A stretch of 64,000 nt of DNA from Lysobacteraceae bacterium (GCA_028866435.1 JAGWIC010000002.1:28623-92622); one strand, 5' to 3'. Shown: positions 1 to 8,779, counted from the first letter of the stretch. Numbers and translations are program-made. Notes: generated from the letters alone by a model not told the origin.

Positions 1-263
1 AGGTTCTGCCAGGCCAGCGGCATCTTGTAGAGCGTGCGATCGCTCTTGAACCATGCCTCGATCAGCTCCGACACCGGGGGCTGTTTGGCAATGATCTTGT
101 CGACTGCCTGATCAACATCGTTCTGCAGGCTTTGATTGATCAGCTGGTTCTCCACCTTGGCGCGCACGTAAAGCGAGGCCACGGCAAACAACGCGCTGAG
201 GCCGAAGCCAAACAGCGCGAAGGAGACGATCAATCGGAAGCGAAGCTTACGCCTGGACTGCAT
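1..263 (-). CDS. Sensor histidine kinase, N-terminal part (cut by window edge)
   Basis: Reading from the ATG at 263 towards base 1 gives 87 codons without a stop. The protein begins MQSRRKLRFR, followed by a hydrophobic stretch (about residues 11-32) and then a polar region that looks periplasmic. This fits the first transmembrane segment and start of the sensor domain of a two-component histidine kinase. The start overlaps the end of the upstream response-regulator gene by 17 bp, the usual regulator-kinase operon layout. The kinase core (H-box, ATPase domain) lies outside the window, so the identity rests on position and the membrane segment only. The stimulus cannot be read. Confidence 0.6.
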   Translation of the reverse strand, partial: MQSRRKLRFRLIVSFALFGFGLSALFAVASLYVRAKVENQLINQSLQNDVDQAVDKIIAKQPPVSELIEAWFKSDRTLYKMPLAWQN

Positions 264-933
264 CCGGCTCGACCATCCGATAGCCAATGCCGTGCCGTGT
301 ATGGATCAGCGGCTTCTCGAACGGCTTGTCGATCGCCGCGCGCAGGCCGTGGATATGCACGCGCAACGAATCGCTGTCGGGCAGTTCCTCACCCCACACG
401 CGCTGTTCCAGGTCCTGCCGGGTCACCACCGACGGGCTGGCCTCCATCAGCGCCTGCAGCAGCTTCAGGCCGATTGGGTTGAGCTGGATCGACTTGCCCT
501 CGCGGTTGACCGTCAGCGTGTCGAGGTTGAAGGTGAGGTCGGCCACCTTGAGCACCCGGCTCTGCGGACCCTTGCCGCGACGGGCCAGCACTTCCAGCCG
601 CGCCGCCAGCTCCTGCAGCGCGAACGGCTTGGTCATGTAGTCGTCGGCCCCCGACTCGAAGCCGGTGAGCTTCTGCTCTAGCGCATCGCGCGCGGTCAGC
701 ATCAGGATCGGGGTCTGCTTGTGCGCCTCGTGGCGCAGTTTGCGCGCCACCTCCAGACCGTCCATGCCCGGCAGGGTCAGGTCCAGCACGATCACGTCGA
801 AATCATGCACCACGGCCAGGTGCAGGCCGGTCACGCCGTCGCCCGCAAAGTCGACCACGTGGCCGCGGTCCTCCAGGTAATCGCCGATATTGGTCGCGAT
901 ATCGCTGTTGTCTTCAATCACCAGTACACGCAT
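247..933 (-). CDS. OmpR/PhoB-family two-component response regulator
   Basis: The protein has 228 residues. The N-terminal receiver domain (about 1-115) has the acidic pair near residues 8-9 (IEDN), the phospho-acceptor Asp51 in VLDLTLPGMDG, the Thr of MLTAR and the Lys of TKPF. The C-terminal winged-helix domain (about 130-225) matches the trans_reg_C fold, with VWGEELPDSDSLRVHIHGLR as its recognition region. A longer in-frame extension is open upstream, but the ATG at 933 begins MRVLVIEDN, the canonical start of this family. The partner kinase follows directly, overlapping by 17 bp. The protein should bind direct-repeat promoter sites when phosphorylated. The regulon is unknown. Confidence 0.93.
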   Translation of the reverse strand: MRVLVIEDNSDIATNIGDYLEDRGHVVDFAGDGVTGLHLAVVHDFDVIVLDLTLPGMDGLEVARKLRHEAHKQTPILMLTARDALEQKLTGFESGADDYMTKPFALQELAARLEVLARRGKGPQSRVLKVADLTFNLDTLTVNREGKSIQLNPIGLKLLQALMEASPSVVTRQDLEQRVWGEELPDSDSLRVHIHGLRAAIDKPFEKPLIHTRHGIGYRMVEPDAVQA

Positions 934-1242
934 GTCCACTCCTGCACCACCGGCGCACAGGCCGACTGGGGTTGCCAGCTTAACAAGCTTGCGCAAACGA
1001 AGCGCGCCGCTTGCCCGACAAATCTGCACGGCACCGCCAAGAAAAAGGCCCAGATGCACGACTCGCCGTCGCCACACCTGGGCCCAAGCTACCGCCCCGA
1101 CACCACTATCCGCCGTCACCGGATTCGCATGACGCAAATAAACAGTCCCGTCGTTATAGAGGGTCGCGGGTTACGATGCAGTTAACCCGCCCGTCTCAGG
1201 GCATCTGATCTGCCATGCCGCGCGCACCCACCGTCATGACAG
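934..1242. other. Intergenic region: terminator-like hairpins and upstream region of the regulator-kinase operon
   Basis: These 309 bp separate the stop of the M56 protease gene from the start of the response regulator; both are on the minus strand. I see no credible gene. It holds a hairpin at 1166-1190 (GCGGGTTA / TAACCCGC, 8-bp stem) about 50 bp past the protease stop, and a second inverted repeat at 1047-1084 followed on the minus strand by five Ts. The remaining bases up to 934 should carry the regulator promoter, but I could not pick a convincing -35/-10 pair. Confidence 0.5.
1042..1084 (-). terminator. Candidate terminator downstream of the BlaI/M56 genes
   Basis: The inverted repeat GGCCCAG (1047-1053) / CTGGGCC (1078-1084) encloses 24 nt and is followed on the minus strand by TTTTT (1042-1046). 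The loop is long but contains its own small CGAC/GTCG stem. Orientation fits termination of leftward transcription from the protease gene, although it lies about 160 bp beyond that stop. Confidence 0.4.
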
Positions 1243-2937
1243 TTATCCCTCGGCGCTCAAACGTCGCACCGGTGCGCCGACTTCGTCCGGCAGGCGACAA
1301 ATATGCGTACCGGTGACGATCTGGCAACCGGCCCGTGCATGGATCAGGCGGCTGGCGGCATCACCTGATTTCGCGTCCAGGGTGAAATCGATGGTCTGCC
1401 GATAGCGGCGCGAAGCCGCTGCCGCACCCGGCAAGCCATATCGCCACCCCCGCATCGCGTCGAGCGCGGCCTGCTCGAAGACTCCCGCAGGCGCTGCGCG
1501 GACCAGCCGCAAGTCCGTGACGCCGCCATTGCTGGTCAGACTGAACTCGACCACCACTTGTCCCTCGATGCCGCGCTGCAGCGCCACCTGCGGATACACC
1601 GGCTGACGTACGCGAATCGGCGCCGGAGGCGTCTCGGCAAGCACCGGCTGGGCTGCGGCAGGGGCCACTGTGAGGGAAATCGGGGCAAGCCGGTGCGGCG
1701 GCAAATCATGCACCTGCCACGCCACGGGGGCTCGCGGCACGACCCGCAACCCGGGTCGGTGCGAGGGCGCCGTCGGCACCTTCGAGGACCGCCGCGGCAA
1801 GCGGATACTGCCGAACGACGACGGCGCTGGATCGAGTACGAGAGGAACGGCGGAGCCGATCGCCAATGGCGTTTTCATCCCGGTCACCAGCAACTGCAGT
1901 TGCTTCACCGATGCATCCACGCCGCGCTGCAAACGTCCCTGCGCCCACTGCAACTGCAGTACCAGGATCACCAGGGCCGCGCTCAACAGCGCTGCCAACA
2001 AGGGGCCTGACCGACGCAGCCCGACGACCTGTTCTCCCGGCAACAGCATCATTTGCTGCGCGCGATCCAGCAGTGCGCCACCACTGGCCGCGAGCAACAG
2101 AGATTCACGCCGCAGGCGCTGGTCGCCGAGTTCGGCCAATACCGCGACGAACTCCCGCCGGCTGCCCCCGCTCACGGTCAAGGCGAGGCGGTCGCAGCAT
2201 ATCTCGCGTTCATTACGGACCTCGCGGGAGACCCAGCGCACCACCGGGTGGTAGAAAAGCAGGGTTTCCACGGCGACCTGGAACAGGTTGGCCAGTGGAT
2301 CCCAGCGGCGCAGGTGCGCCAGCTCGTGGGCCAGAATCAATGCCACCTGCGTGGCGGGAAACCCGGTGGCGACCGCCAGCGGCAACACGACCACCGGGCG
2401 GATCCAGCCAATCAGCACCGGCGTCGAAACGGCACGGCTGCACATGATCTTGACGTGGCGGCGCAATCCAAAGCGCTGCGCCAGGTCGGTGGCCACACGT
2501 TGCCACGCCGGCGCCGGGTCGGCCATGCGCACGAGCGCCTTGAGCCCCAGCCAATCGCACCACGCGCGCCCGGAGAGCAGGGCCACGCCAAGCAACCAGG
2601 CCAACACCAGCCATGGCAGCACCGTGTCGAACCCGGCCAGCGCCGTACCTGCCCCTTGGGCCCCGAACTCGACGGACGTCGCAACTGCGATGGCGTGGCC
2701 GGCATCTGTCGACGCCAGCGAAACCGGCTGGAGCAGGATCTTCCATACCGTCAACAGCGGGCACAATATGAAGGCGAACAACGTCGCCATGCCCAGCTGA
2801 TACCGTGGTGTCCCCCGCGGCAGCAGCGGCCGCAGGCCGGCATAGACGAGGCCGAGCAGGGCACCCTGCCAAAGAAAATGGACCAGCGCCCAGCCCAGCA
2901 TCCGGCTCGCCGCAAACCATGTCGGGAACAGGCTCAT
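1243..2937 (-). CDS. BlaR1/MecR1-type M56 membrane metalloprotease with C-terminal TonB-like domain
   Basis: The protein has 564 residues. Several hydrophobic segments fill about the first 130 residues. The zinc-binding HEXXH motif is HELAH at 204-208, with a downstream NEREICCD (242-249) as the likely third-ligand region, as in peptidase family M56. A hydrophobic segment follows the protease domain, then a long Pro-rich stretch. The C-terminal 90 residues (PVYPQVALQRGIEGQVVVEF and onwards) match the TonB/energy-transducer C-terminal fold rather than the penicillin-binding sensor of true BlaR1. The start at 2937 shares one base with the stop of the BlaI gene (TGATG), so translation is probably coupled. 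By family logic it cleaves its partner repressor after an envelope signal. No beta-lactamase gene is nearby, so the signal and targets are unknown. Confidence 0.85.
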   Translation of the reverse strand: MSLFPTWFAASRMLGWALVHFLWQGALLGLVYAGLRPLLPRGTPRYQLGMATLFAFILCPLLTVWKILLQPVSLASTDAGHAIAVATSVEFGAQGAGTALAGFDTVLPWLVLAWLLGVALLSGRAWCDWLGLKALVRMADPAPAWQRVATDLAQRFGLRRHVKIMCSRAVSTPVLIGWIRPVVVLPLAVATGFPATQVALILAHELAHLRRWDPLANLFQVAVETLLFYHPVVRWVSREVRNEREICCDRLALTVSGGSRREFVAVLAELGDQRLRRESLLLAASGGALLDRAQQMMLLPGEQVVGLRRSGPLLAALLSAALVILVLQLQWAQGRLQRGVDASVKQLQLLVTGMKTPLAIGSAVPLVLDPAPSSFGSIRLPRRSSKVPTAPSHRPGLRVVPRAPVAWQVHDLPPHRLAPISLTVAPAAAQPVLAETPPAPIRVRQPVYPQVALQRGIEGQVVVEFSLTSNGGVTDLRLVRAAPAGVFEQAALDAMRGWRYGLPGAAAASRRYRQTIDFTLDAKSGDAASRLIHARAGCQIVTGTHICRLPDEVGAPVRRLSAEG

Positions 2938-3332
2938 CACGGCGCCTCCTTGTCCAGCTTGTTCAGCAGATCGCGGATTTCCCGCAACTCCTCCGGACTG
3001 GTGCGCTGGCTGCCCAGCGCGTGCAGCACGAGCTGCGAAGGCGACCCGTCGAACACCCGCTGGACGATATCCACGAGGAAGCGCTTCTGCGTGCGCTCCT
3101 TGCTGACAGCGGCGCGGTAGACGTGTGCCCGCTGCGAATCGTCGCGCACCACCAATCCCTTGCTGTGCATCACCTGGAGCAACTTCAATGCCGTCGTGTA
3201 CCCCACGCCGCCAGCGGGATGAAGCACCTCGTACACTTCCCGCACCGTGCAACCGTCCCGCGACCAGAGGACGTGAAGAATCTCCAGTTCGCCCTCGGTG
3301 GGCTTGGGCAAGATTGCAGGAAAATTCTTCAC
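2937..3332 (-). CDS. BlaI/MecI/CopY-family transcriptional repressor
   Basis: The protein has 131 residues, the usual size for the family. The N-terminal winged helix contains PTEGELEILHVLW and VREVYEVL, and the TTALKLLQVMHSKGLV segment is the typical recognition helix and wing. The C-terminal half (LVDIVQRVFDGSPSQLVLHAL) is the dimerisation region that the M56 partner usually cuts. The start codon is GTG at 3332. The gene directly precedes the M56 protease with a one-base overlap, forming the classic repressor-protease pair. It probably represses its own operon; the dyad at 3355-3382 is a candidate operator. Confidence 0.9.
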   Translation of the reverse strand: MKNFPAILPKPTEGELEILHVLWSRDGCTVREVYEVLHPAGGVGYTTALKLLQVMHSKGLVVRDDSQRAHVYRAAVSKERTQKRFLVDIVQRVFDGSPSQLVLHALGSQRTSPEELREIRDLLNKLDKEAP

Positions 3333-3354
3333 CTCAAGCCACCCCTGCGATTGG

Positions 3355-3382
3355 CCAGGCTACCGAAGCAACGGTTGCCTGG
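3355..3382. promoter_or_regulatory. Inverted repeat ahead of the BlaI-like gene
   Basis: CCAGGC (3355-3360) and GCCTGG (3377-3382) form a perfect 6-bp dyad around 16 bp that also contain GCAAC-G-GTTGC. It lies 22 bp upstream of the GTG start and 45 bp past the stop of the preceding gene. It could be the repressor operator or a weak terminator. It does not resemble the published TACTACA-type BlaI box. Confidence 0.3.
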
Positions 3383-3426
3383 ACGGTGCCTATCAATACT
3401 TCCAGCCTTCACGGGCAAGCCGAAAT

Positions 3427-3921
3427 TCAGTTGCCGCCGCCCCTGGCCTCTTGTACCTGCTGCATCTTGTTCATCATTTGCTGGGTGTCGCGCCGCGACT
3501 GCATGATCTGGCCGTAGGTGCGGCAGGTCGTGCGTGGAATATGGGAGCCGACCGGTGCAACGTGTTCGCATACGAGGCGATCATTGTCGCGATTGTTGAG
3601 CGTCGCGTTGATGGCCTCCTGGTCATTGAACAACTGGACCTTTTCGTCCGGATTCATCTGATCCACTGTTGCGTGCTTGTCGAACATCGACTGCATGTCC
3701 GCAAACCGCGCATCGATCTCGCTACGCTCCTTTGCCGTGGTGTGCTCGAACCGCTGCCCGGGTTCCATCTGTTGGTGCACGGCCTGCATCACCGCTGCAA
3801 AATCATCCTTGTTCTGCGCCTTGACGATCACGTCGACCTTGCTTCCGGCAAGTACAGCGCCGCTGCACAACATCATCATCGATGCGGCAAACGCCCAGGT
3901 CATCCGACAATTCAATTTCAT
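3427..3921 (-). CDS. Small secreted protein of unknown function
   Basis: The protein has 164 residues and begins MKLNCRMTWAFAASMMML, a clear signal peptide likely cleaved near VLAGS. The mature part is mostly charged helix (KDDFAAVMQAVHQQMEPGQ, ERSEIDARFADMQSMFDK). It ends with a two-cysteine element, VCEHVAPVGSHIPRTTCRT, then a Met/Gln-rich tail. That spaced Cys pair around a G-S-H-I-P core recurs in short secreted proteins of related bacteria, as far as I recall. The ATG at 3921 is preferred over one ten codons upstream because it directly starts the signal peptide and has a GGGGGC run upstream. It has its own good promoter (3985-4014), so it need not be in the BlaI operon. Function is not recognised. 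Confidence 0.75.
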   Translation of the reverse strand: MKLNCRMTWAFAASMMMLCSGAVLAGSKVDVIVKAQNKDDFAAVMQAVHQQMEPGQRFEHTTAKERSEIDARFADMQSMFDKHATVDQMNPDEKVQLFNDQEAINATLNNRDNDRLVCEHVAPVGSHIPRTTCRTYGQIMQSRRDTQQMMNKMQQVQEARGGGN

Positions 3922-3984
3922 ACGCCGCCCCCTGACCATGCCGCGCCCCACCCCGGGTCGCCAGTCGCATGATCAATACAAATG

Positions 3985-4014
3985 ATGGTAGAAGACCTAA
4001 CCCGGCACTGTCAA
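3985..4014 (-). promoter_or_regulatory. Sigma-70 promoter of the small secreted protein
   Basis: On the minus strand there is a perfect -35 TTGACA (4009-4014), an 18-bp spacer and a -10 TACCAT (3985-3990, 4 of 6 matches). Transcription would start about 60 bp before the ATG at 3921. Confidence 0.6.
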
Positions 4015-4046
4015 CGAAGATGTTCGTACTATGCTCTTCGTAGCAT
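4014..4046. repeat. Overlapping inverted repeats abutting the -35 element
   Basis: ACGAAGA (4014-4020) and TCTTCGT (4035-4041) are perfect inverted repeats 14 bp apart. ATGCT (4031-4035) and AGCAT (4042-4046) form a second, overlapping dyad. They touch the -35 box of the promoter at 3985-4014 and sit just past the stop of rimK. They could be an activator or repressor site for the secreted protein, or a rimK terminator without a T-tract. Confidence 0.35.
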
Positions 4047-4068
4047 CGGCGCCCTACCTTGCCTGCGC

Positions 4069-4950
4069 CTATCGGCACCGCAGCCGGGACTGCAGCAGCT
4101 CCACGATCGCCCCGGCCACGTCGACGCCGGTGGCCGCCTCGATGCCCTCCAGGCCTGGCGAAGCGTTGACCTCAAGCAGCAGGGGTCCACGCCTGGAGCG
4201 CAGCAGGTCGACACCGGCGATGCCAAGACCCAGCGCTGCGGCGGCGCGCACGGCGATGCGACGCTCTTCCGCGCTCAGCGCCACGGCGACGGCAGTACCG
4301 CCACGGTGCAGGTTGGCGCGAAATTCACCGGGACTCGCTTCGCGCTGCATCGCCGCCACGACCTGCTTGCCCACGACGAGGCATCTGAGATCGCAACCCT
4401 TGGCCTCGGCGATGAATTCCTGCACCAGGAAATTGGCGTACAGGCCGCGAAACGCCTCGATCACGCTCTGCGAGGCGCTGCGCTTCTCCGCCAGCACCAC
4501 GCCGGCACCCTGGGTTCCCTCATTGAGCTTGATCACGTGCGGCGGCTCACCCAGCAGTGCCAGCACATCGGCACTGTCGTCCGGGTTGTCGCCGAACACG
4601 GTCACCGGCATGTCGATACCGCGGGAGGCCAGAATCTGCAGGGAGCGCAGCTTGTCCCGAGCCCGCAACACGGCATCGGAGGAGTTGGGGGTGTAGACCC
4701 CCATCATCTCCAGCTGCCGCAACACTGCCGTACCGTAGAAGGTGCTGGACGTACCGATGCGCGGAATCACCGCATCGATGTCGCGCACCTCCTTGCCGTT
4801 GTAGCGGATCGCCACGGCGCCCGGCGCGATCCGCACGTAGCAGCGCAGAGGGTCGAGCACGCGCACCACGTGGCCGCGTACGCGCGCGGCCTCGACCAGC
4901 CGTTTGGTGGAGTACAGCCGGGTGTTGCGCGACAGGATCGCGATCTTCAT
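4069..4950 (-). CDS. rimK: RimK-type alpha-L-glutamate ligase
   Basis: The protein has 293 residues, the normal RimK length. It opens with MKIAILSRN and continues with the family segments [16 protein letters not shown], then an ATP-grasp domain ([37 protein letters not shown]) and the metal/ATP-binding [15 protein letters not shown] near the C-terminus. RimK adds glutamate residues to the C-terminus of ribosomal protein S6 in E. coli and, in pseudomonads, modifies ribosomes in response to cyclic-di-GMP. The gene lies 10 bp after a RimB-like protease gene on the same strand, so the two are probably co-transcribed. Whether S6 is the substrate here is inferred. Confidence 0.93.
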   Translation of the reverse strand: MKIAILSRNTRLYSTKRLVEAARVRGHVVRVLDPLRCYVRIAPGAVAIRYNGKEVRDIDAVIPRIGTSSTFYGTAVLRQLEMMGVYTPNSSDAVLRARDKLRSLQILASRGIDMPVTVFGDNPDDSADVLALLGEPPHVIKLNEGTQGAGVVLAEKRSASQSVIEAFRGLYANFLVQEFIAEAKGCDLRCLVVGKQVVAAMQREASPGEFRANLHRGGTAVAVALSAEERRIAVRAAAALGLGIAGVDLLRSRRGPLLLEVNASPGLEGIEAATGVDVAGAIVELLQSRLRCR

Positions 4951-4960
4951 GCAGGGGCCG

Positions 4961-5428
4961 TCATCTGGGTTCGCCGGCCGTCGGCGACGGTCGCGACTGG
5001 GTGTAGGAAAGGGCCGGATCGAGCCGGAATCGCCCGCTCAACGCCGTGCGCCCGAGCAGCATCGGGAACAGCATGTGACGACGATTGGTGAGATTGATAT
5101 CGACGCTGAAGCATTGTCCGGCCAGCACCACTTCGCTGCGAATGAACCAGCGCTCGGTACGCCGGCCGCCGGTGTCGGTTACCGCACGCCGATCCAGTGC
5201 GGGCGCTTCGCAGTTCACGTTCCAGGGCTGGCGCCGGCCGTCGTGGATGCTGAAGCGCAACCAGGTCGCGCCCTCGCGTTCGAATGATTCGAGCGTGTCG
5301 ACATGCAGGGAACTGCTGCGGGCGCCCGTATCGAGCTTGGCCTTGAGCTGGGCGATGCCCAGCTGCGGCAAGGCCAGACGCTCCCGCCAACCCAGCGTCA
5401 CGAGGGGCACGGTGATCGGATCCGCCAT
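4961..5428 (-). CDS. RimB-like aspartyl/ATP-dependent zinc protease family protein
   Basis: The protein has 155 residues and matches the retropepsin-like family formerly called ATP-dependent zinc protease (COG4067, Zn_protease). The N-terminal [15 protein letters not shown] carries the DTGA active-site motif of a pepsin-like fold. The C-terminal part [19 protein letters not shown] is also typical. In Pseudomonas the equivalent RimB acts against RimK-modified ribosomal protein; the tight linkage here (10 bp before rimK) supports the same pairing. It is probably the first gene of the two-gene operon. Direct evidence for the substrate is lacking. Confidence 0.85.
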   Translation of the reverse strand: MADPITVPLVTLGWRERLALPQLGIAQLKAKLDTGARSSSLHVDTLESFEREGATWLRFSIHDGRRQPWNVNCEAPALDRRAVTDTGGRRTERWFIRSEVVLAGQCFSVDINLTNRRHMLFPMLLGRTALSGRFRLDPALSYTQSRPSPTAGEPR

Positions 5429-5466
5429 GGGAGCTCGCGACAGTTCGGGGATCGATGGACCGGTAA

Positions 5467-5540
5467 TGGAGCGGGTGAAGGGAATCGAACCCTCGTCAGT
5501 AGCTTGGGAAGCTACAGCTCTACCATTGAGCTACACCCGC
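5467..5540 (-). tRNA. tRNA-Gly (anticodon CCC)
   Basis: The minus strand reads GCGGGTG at the 5' end and CACCCGC before a T discriminator and an encoded CCA (5467-5469), a perfect 7-bp acceptor stem. The anticodon stem GTAGC/GCTAC encloses the loop TTCCCAA, giving anticodon CCC for GGG codons. The T-arm GGGTTCGATTCCC is canonical. Confidence 0.97.
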
Positions 5541-5789
5541 GCCGGCCGGCGGATGGTAACCCGGGACGGTGGCGGTTGGAACTCCCCCGCGCCGCGCCGG
5601 CACGTGGATGACGCGATCCGGGCCAGGCCCACCGGCGCTGAATCGAGCATGGCGGCAAGCTGAACCGAAGGCGCCACCGACACGCGGCACTAAGGCTTCG
5701 CTAACTTCCGCCGTGCGCATAATCGGCCCGTCATCACGGCCACGCGGCAAGCGATGACGCCAACGCGATGGGCTCACAAGGGGACGGCG

Positions 5790-7949
5790 ATGCATGCACT
5801 TTCCAGGTTCCTTCCTCCACTCCGCCGATATCGGCGCATGCTCGCCCTCGCGCTGCTGTGCACCTGCCTCGGCGCGCTGCATGCCCAGGCCACGGCCAAC
5901 GACGACTACACCAATCCGCCCAGCCGGGTGGCTCGGCTGTCCTATGTGGCCGGCGATCTGGGCATCCTCCCTGCCGGCGCGCAGAACTGGAGCGATGCCG
6001 ACGTAAACCGCCCATTGACCACCGGCGACCGCCTGTCCAGCAGCGGCGACGGCCTGGCGGAACTGGAATTCGGCGGCGCCACCCTGCGCCTGGACCACCG
6101 CACCGACGTGAGCCTGCTCGACCTGAACGAGCAGATCGCGCAGATCGAGCTGAGCCAGGGCACGCTGAGCCTCAGCGTGTTTCGCCTCGCCCCCGGCCAG
6201 AGCTACGAGATCGACACGCCGACCGTGGCCCTGGTGATCGACCAGCCCGGCAGGTTCCGCGTCGACATCGGCGCCAATGGCGGCAGCACCCGCGTCACCG
6301 CCTTCGATGGTGATGCCACCGTCTATGGCAGCAACAACGCGCAACGCCCGGTCCATGCCGGACGCAGCTACCGCTTCGTCGATTCCGGCCTGTCCGTCGT
6401 GGCGATCGACGATATCGCCGGCGGCGACGGCTTCGACGCCTGGGTCAGCCGGCGCGATGGTCGCTATGCCCGGTCGGACGGCAGCCAGTACCTGCCCGAC
6501 GGCATGGTCGGTACGCCGGACCTTCGTGAATACGGGGCCTGGCAAGTCACCGGCGATTTCGGTCCCGTGTGGTATCCGGATGATGTCGGCCCCGACTGGG
6601 CACCCTACCGCGATGGCCATTGGGCCTATATCGCCCCCTGGGGCTGGACCTGGATCGATGCGATGCCATGGGGCTATGCGCCCTACCATTACGGCCGTTG
6701 GGTCCATACCGGACGGGGCTGGGGCTGGATTCCCGGGCCGCGCGACATCCTTCCGGTCTACGCGCCGGCGCTGGTCGTCTTTGTCGGCAGCGTGTCGGTA
6801 GGCATCGGCCCGGTGGGCTGGTTTCCGCTCGGCCCGGGGGAGATCTACAACCCCTGGTACCGCTGCAACCGCGGCTACTACACGCGGATCAACGAGAGCA
6901 ATATCCGGCGCGACCGGCGGCACGACGAGCGCTCCATCGCCCGCAGGATCGACGCTCACTATGCCCACGATCGCGACAACCAGCCACTGCGCGGCGATCG
7001 CTACGTCAACCGCGATGCGCCACGCGGGCTCACCGCCATGCCGGGGCGCGATTTCGCCGCGGGCCAGGCGGTGCAACGCCACCTGCTGCGCGACGACCGG
7101 CAACTGGCGTCGGCACCGGTCAATGTCCGTGGCGTCGCGCTGCGGCCGTTGCCGGGCAACCCGGAGGCCGGGCGCAGCGCGCATGTGCGCAACCTGCCGT
7201 TGAATGGCTTCCGCCGCGAGGTCGTGGCGCGCCACGCACCACCGCCGAGCCGTATCGAAACAAGCCGCGGCGTGGCTGGCCCGGCCCGCGCGATCCTGCC
7301 GGAATCACAAATGCGGGTACTCGCCCCTGCGCGAGGGAACGGCAGCCGGCCCGACAACGGCCGGGCGCCGGCAGGCGCGCGGGTGAACCCGCCGGGCGGC
7401 TTCCGCGGAACGGGGGATGCTCCGTTCGCGCAACGCCGCGTCGAGGGCCAGGCCGAACCGCCACGCCCCTATGCGCCGCCTTCGGCCCGCTACGCCCATC
7501 CTGTCGACAGCAACGGCCCGGCGCCACGCTTCGACCGGCAACCGCGCCCCGGGGTGAGCTACATCGCGCCCGCCAACCGCTACCGTGCGACCACCATCCC
7601 GCCGGGCCAGGGCCTGCCACCCGCGCCGCGCATCGAGCCTGCGGCCGGCCTCGGCCGCATCGCCCCGGCCCAGGTGGACCGACAGCCCAACTACACCATG
7701 CCGCGGCCCGACAGCTACCGCCCCAATGACGCTGCGCCGCGCATCCGCGCCGAACCGATGCAGCGCAACCCGGTGGTCATGCAGGAGCCGCGACCATGGC
7801 CTGGCGCCAATCAGCCGCCGCGGCAGCTGATGCCGCCGCCGCGCGCCGTTCCACCCGTGCGCGTCGAGGCACCGCGGCCGCCACCGCGCGAGGCGCCGGC
7901 AGCACGGCGGGAGGAGCCGCGCCGGCACGACGACGGGCATCCTCGCTGA
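5790..7949 (+). CDS. FecR-domain / DUF6600 secreted protein with Pro/Arg-rich tail
   Basis: The protein has 719 residues. A long signal peptide ([18 protein letters not shown]) is followed by a FecR-like beta-rich domain (about 60-175; [40 protein letters not shown]). Next comes an aromatic block (about 246-305) with repeated W/Y-G motifs such as [14 protein letters not shown] and HYGRWV, characteristic of DUF6600. A short hydrophobic segment lies near 320-350. The last 290 residues are low-complexity, rich in Pro, Arg, Ala and Gln. I chose the ATG at 5790 because AAGGGG lies 5-6 bases upstream; another ATG at 5754 adds 12 residues. The FecR domain here lacks the inner-membrane segment of true FecR anti-sigma regulators, and no sigma factor is adjacent. 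It is probably periplasmic or surface-located with unknown role. Confidence 0.8.
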   Translation: MHALSRFLPPLRRYRRMLALALLCTCLGALHAQATANDDYTNPPSRVARLSYVAGDLGILPAGAQNWSDADVNRPLTTGDRLSSSGDGLAELEFGGATLRLDHRTDVSLLDLNEQIAQIELSQGTLSLSVFRLAPGQSYEIDTPTVALVIDQPGRFRVDIGANGGSTRVTAFDGDATVYGSNNAQRPVHAGRSYRFVDSGLSVVAIDDIAGGDGFDAWVSRRDGRYARSDGSQYLPDGMVGTPDLREYGAWQVTGDFGPVWYPDDVGPDWAPYRDGHWAYIAPWGWTWIDAMPWGYAPYHYGRWVHTGRGWGWIPGPRDILPVYAPALVVFVGSVSVGIGPVGWFPLGPGEIYNPWYRCNRGYYTRINESNIRRDRRHDERSIARRIDAHYAHDRDNQPLRGDRYVNRDAPRGLTAMPGRDFAAGQAVQRHLLRDDRQLASAPVNVRGVALRPLPGNPEAGRSAHVRNLPLNGFRREVVARHAPPPSRIETSRGVAGPARAILPESQMRVLAPARGNGSRPDNGRAPAGARVNPPGGFRGTGDAPFAQRRVEGQAEPPRPYAPPSARYAHPVDSNGPAPRFDRQPRPGVSYIAPANRYRATTIPPGQGLPPAPRIEPAAGLGRIAPAQVDRQPNYTMPRPDSYRPNDAAPRIRAEPMQRNPVVMQEPRPWPGANQPPRQLMPPPRAVPPVRVEAPRPPPREAPAARREEPRRHDDGHPR

Positions 7950-8031
7950 CGCCGGATCGACTCGCTACACTTCAGGGATTTGCGTGCCGCGCCGGCTCCC
8001 CGCGCGCACGTCGAAAACCCCGGAGTCGAGC

Positions 8032-8736
8032 ATGACCGACAGCAACCCGCCCCCCTCGCCGGCCTACCTGCGGCGGATTCGCAGCTTCGTGCTGCGCGAG
8101 GGCCGCATGACCGCGGCGCAGCAGCGCGCGTTCGATACCCTGTGGCCGCGCTTCGGGCTCGACTACCGCGGCGAGGCACGCGACTTCGGCGCCGTGTTCG
8201 GGCGCACGGCGCCATGGGTGCTGGAGATCGGCTTCGGCAACGGCGAGGCGCTGGCCTGGGCCAGCGAGCACGACCTCGCGCGCGACTTCATCGGTGTCGA
8301 GGTGCATGGCCCCGGCGTCGGCAGGTTGATGAACGCGCTGGCCGCCCGCGACGCCCGCAACGTACGGATCTACAAGCACGACGCGGTGGAGGTGCTGGAG
8401 AACGAGATCGCACCCGGCTCGCTGGCCGAGGTGCGGATATGGTTCCCCGACCCGTGGCACAAGACGCGGCACAACAAGCGGCGCCTGATCCAACCCGAGT
8501 TCGTCGCCCTGCTTGCCACACGCATGGCGGCACAGGGCCTGCTGCACCTGGCCACCGACTGGCAGCCCTATGCCGAACACATGATCGAGGTGATGGAAGC
8601 CGCGCCGGCCTGGCGCAACCAGGTCGGCCCGGGCCGCTGCGCGGAAAAGCCCGCGTGGCGCATCGAAACCCACTTCGAGCGGCGTGGGCTGAAGCTCGGT
8701 CACGGCGTGTCGGACCTGCTCTACCGCAAAGCCTGA
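8032..8736 (+). CDS. trmB: tRNA (guanine-N7)-methyltransferase TrmB
   Basis: The protein has 234 residues and uses S-adenosylmethionine to methylate G46 in the variable loop of tRNAs. The SAM-binding motif is [14 protein letters not shown], and the TrmB signature [15 protein letters not shown] is present, followed by [13 protein letters not shown]. The C-terminal [17 protein letters not shown] is the usual end. The ATG at 8032 is chosen because it has GGAG seven bases upstream and matches the family N-terminus; an in-frame ATG at 7984 would add 16 atypical residues. It is 82 bp after the FecR-like gene and may be co-transcribed. Confidence 0.95.
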   Translation: MTDSNPPPSPAYLRRIRSFVLREGRMTAAQQRAFDTLWPRFGLDYRGEARDFGAVFGRTAPWVLEIGFGNGEALAWASEHDLARDFIGVEVHGPGVGRLMNALAARDARNVRIYKHDAVEVLENEIAPGSLAEVRIWFPDPWHKTRHNKRRLIQPEFVALLATRMAAQGLLHLATDWQPYAEHMIEVMEAAPAWRNQVGPGRCAEKPAWRIETHFERRGLKLGHGVSDLLYRKA

Positions 8737-8773
8737 GCCACCTGCGATTCACCAGCCATAGGGCCGGGCCGCT

Positions 8774-8779
8774 TATACT
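8774..8779 (+). promoter_or_regulatory. Possible -10 element for the SLC13 permease gene
   Basis: TATACT (5 of 6 matches) lies in the 138-bp gap between trmB and the permease. I see no good -35, so the call is weak. A start near 8786 would give a leader of about 90 nt. Confidence 0.35.

Noticed and set aside
1243..2937. BlaI/M56 pair read as beta-lactam resistance
   Set aside because: No beta-lactamase or resistant penicillin-binding protein gene is adjacent, and the sensor end of the protease is TonB-like rather than penicillin-binding.
5520..7235. A 571-codon minus-strand open frame opposite the FecR/DUF6600 gene
   Set aside because: Its composition (long Val/Ala/Gly/Arg stretches) and lack of domains fit an antisense shadow of a gene with a biased Pro/Arg-rich sequence.
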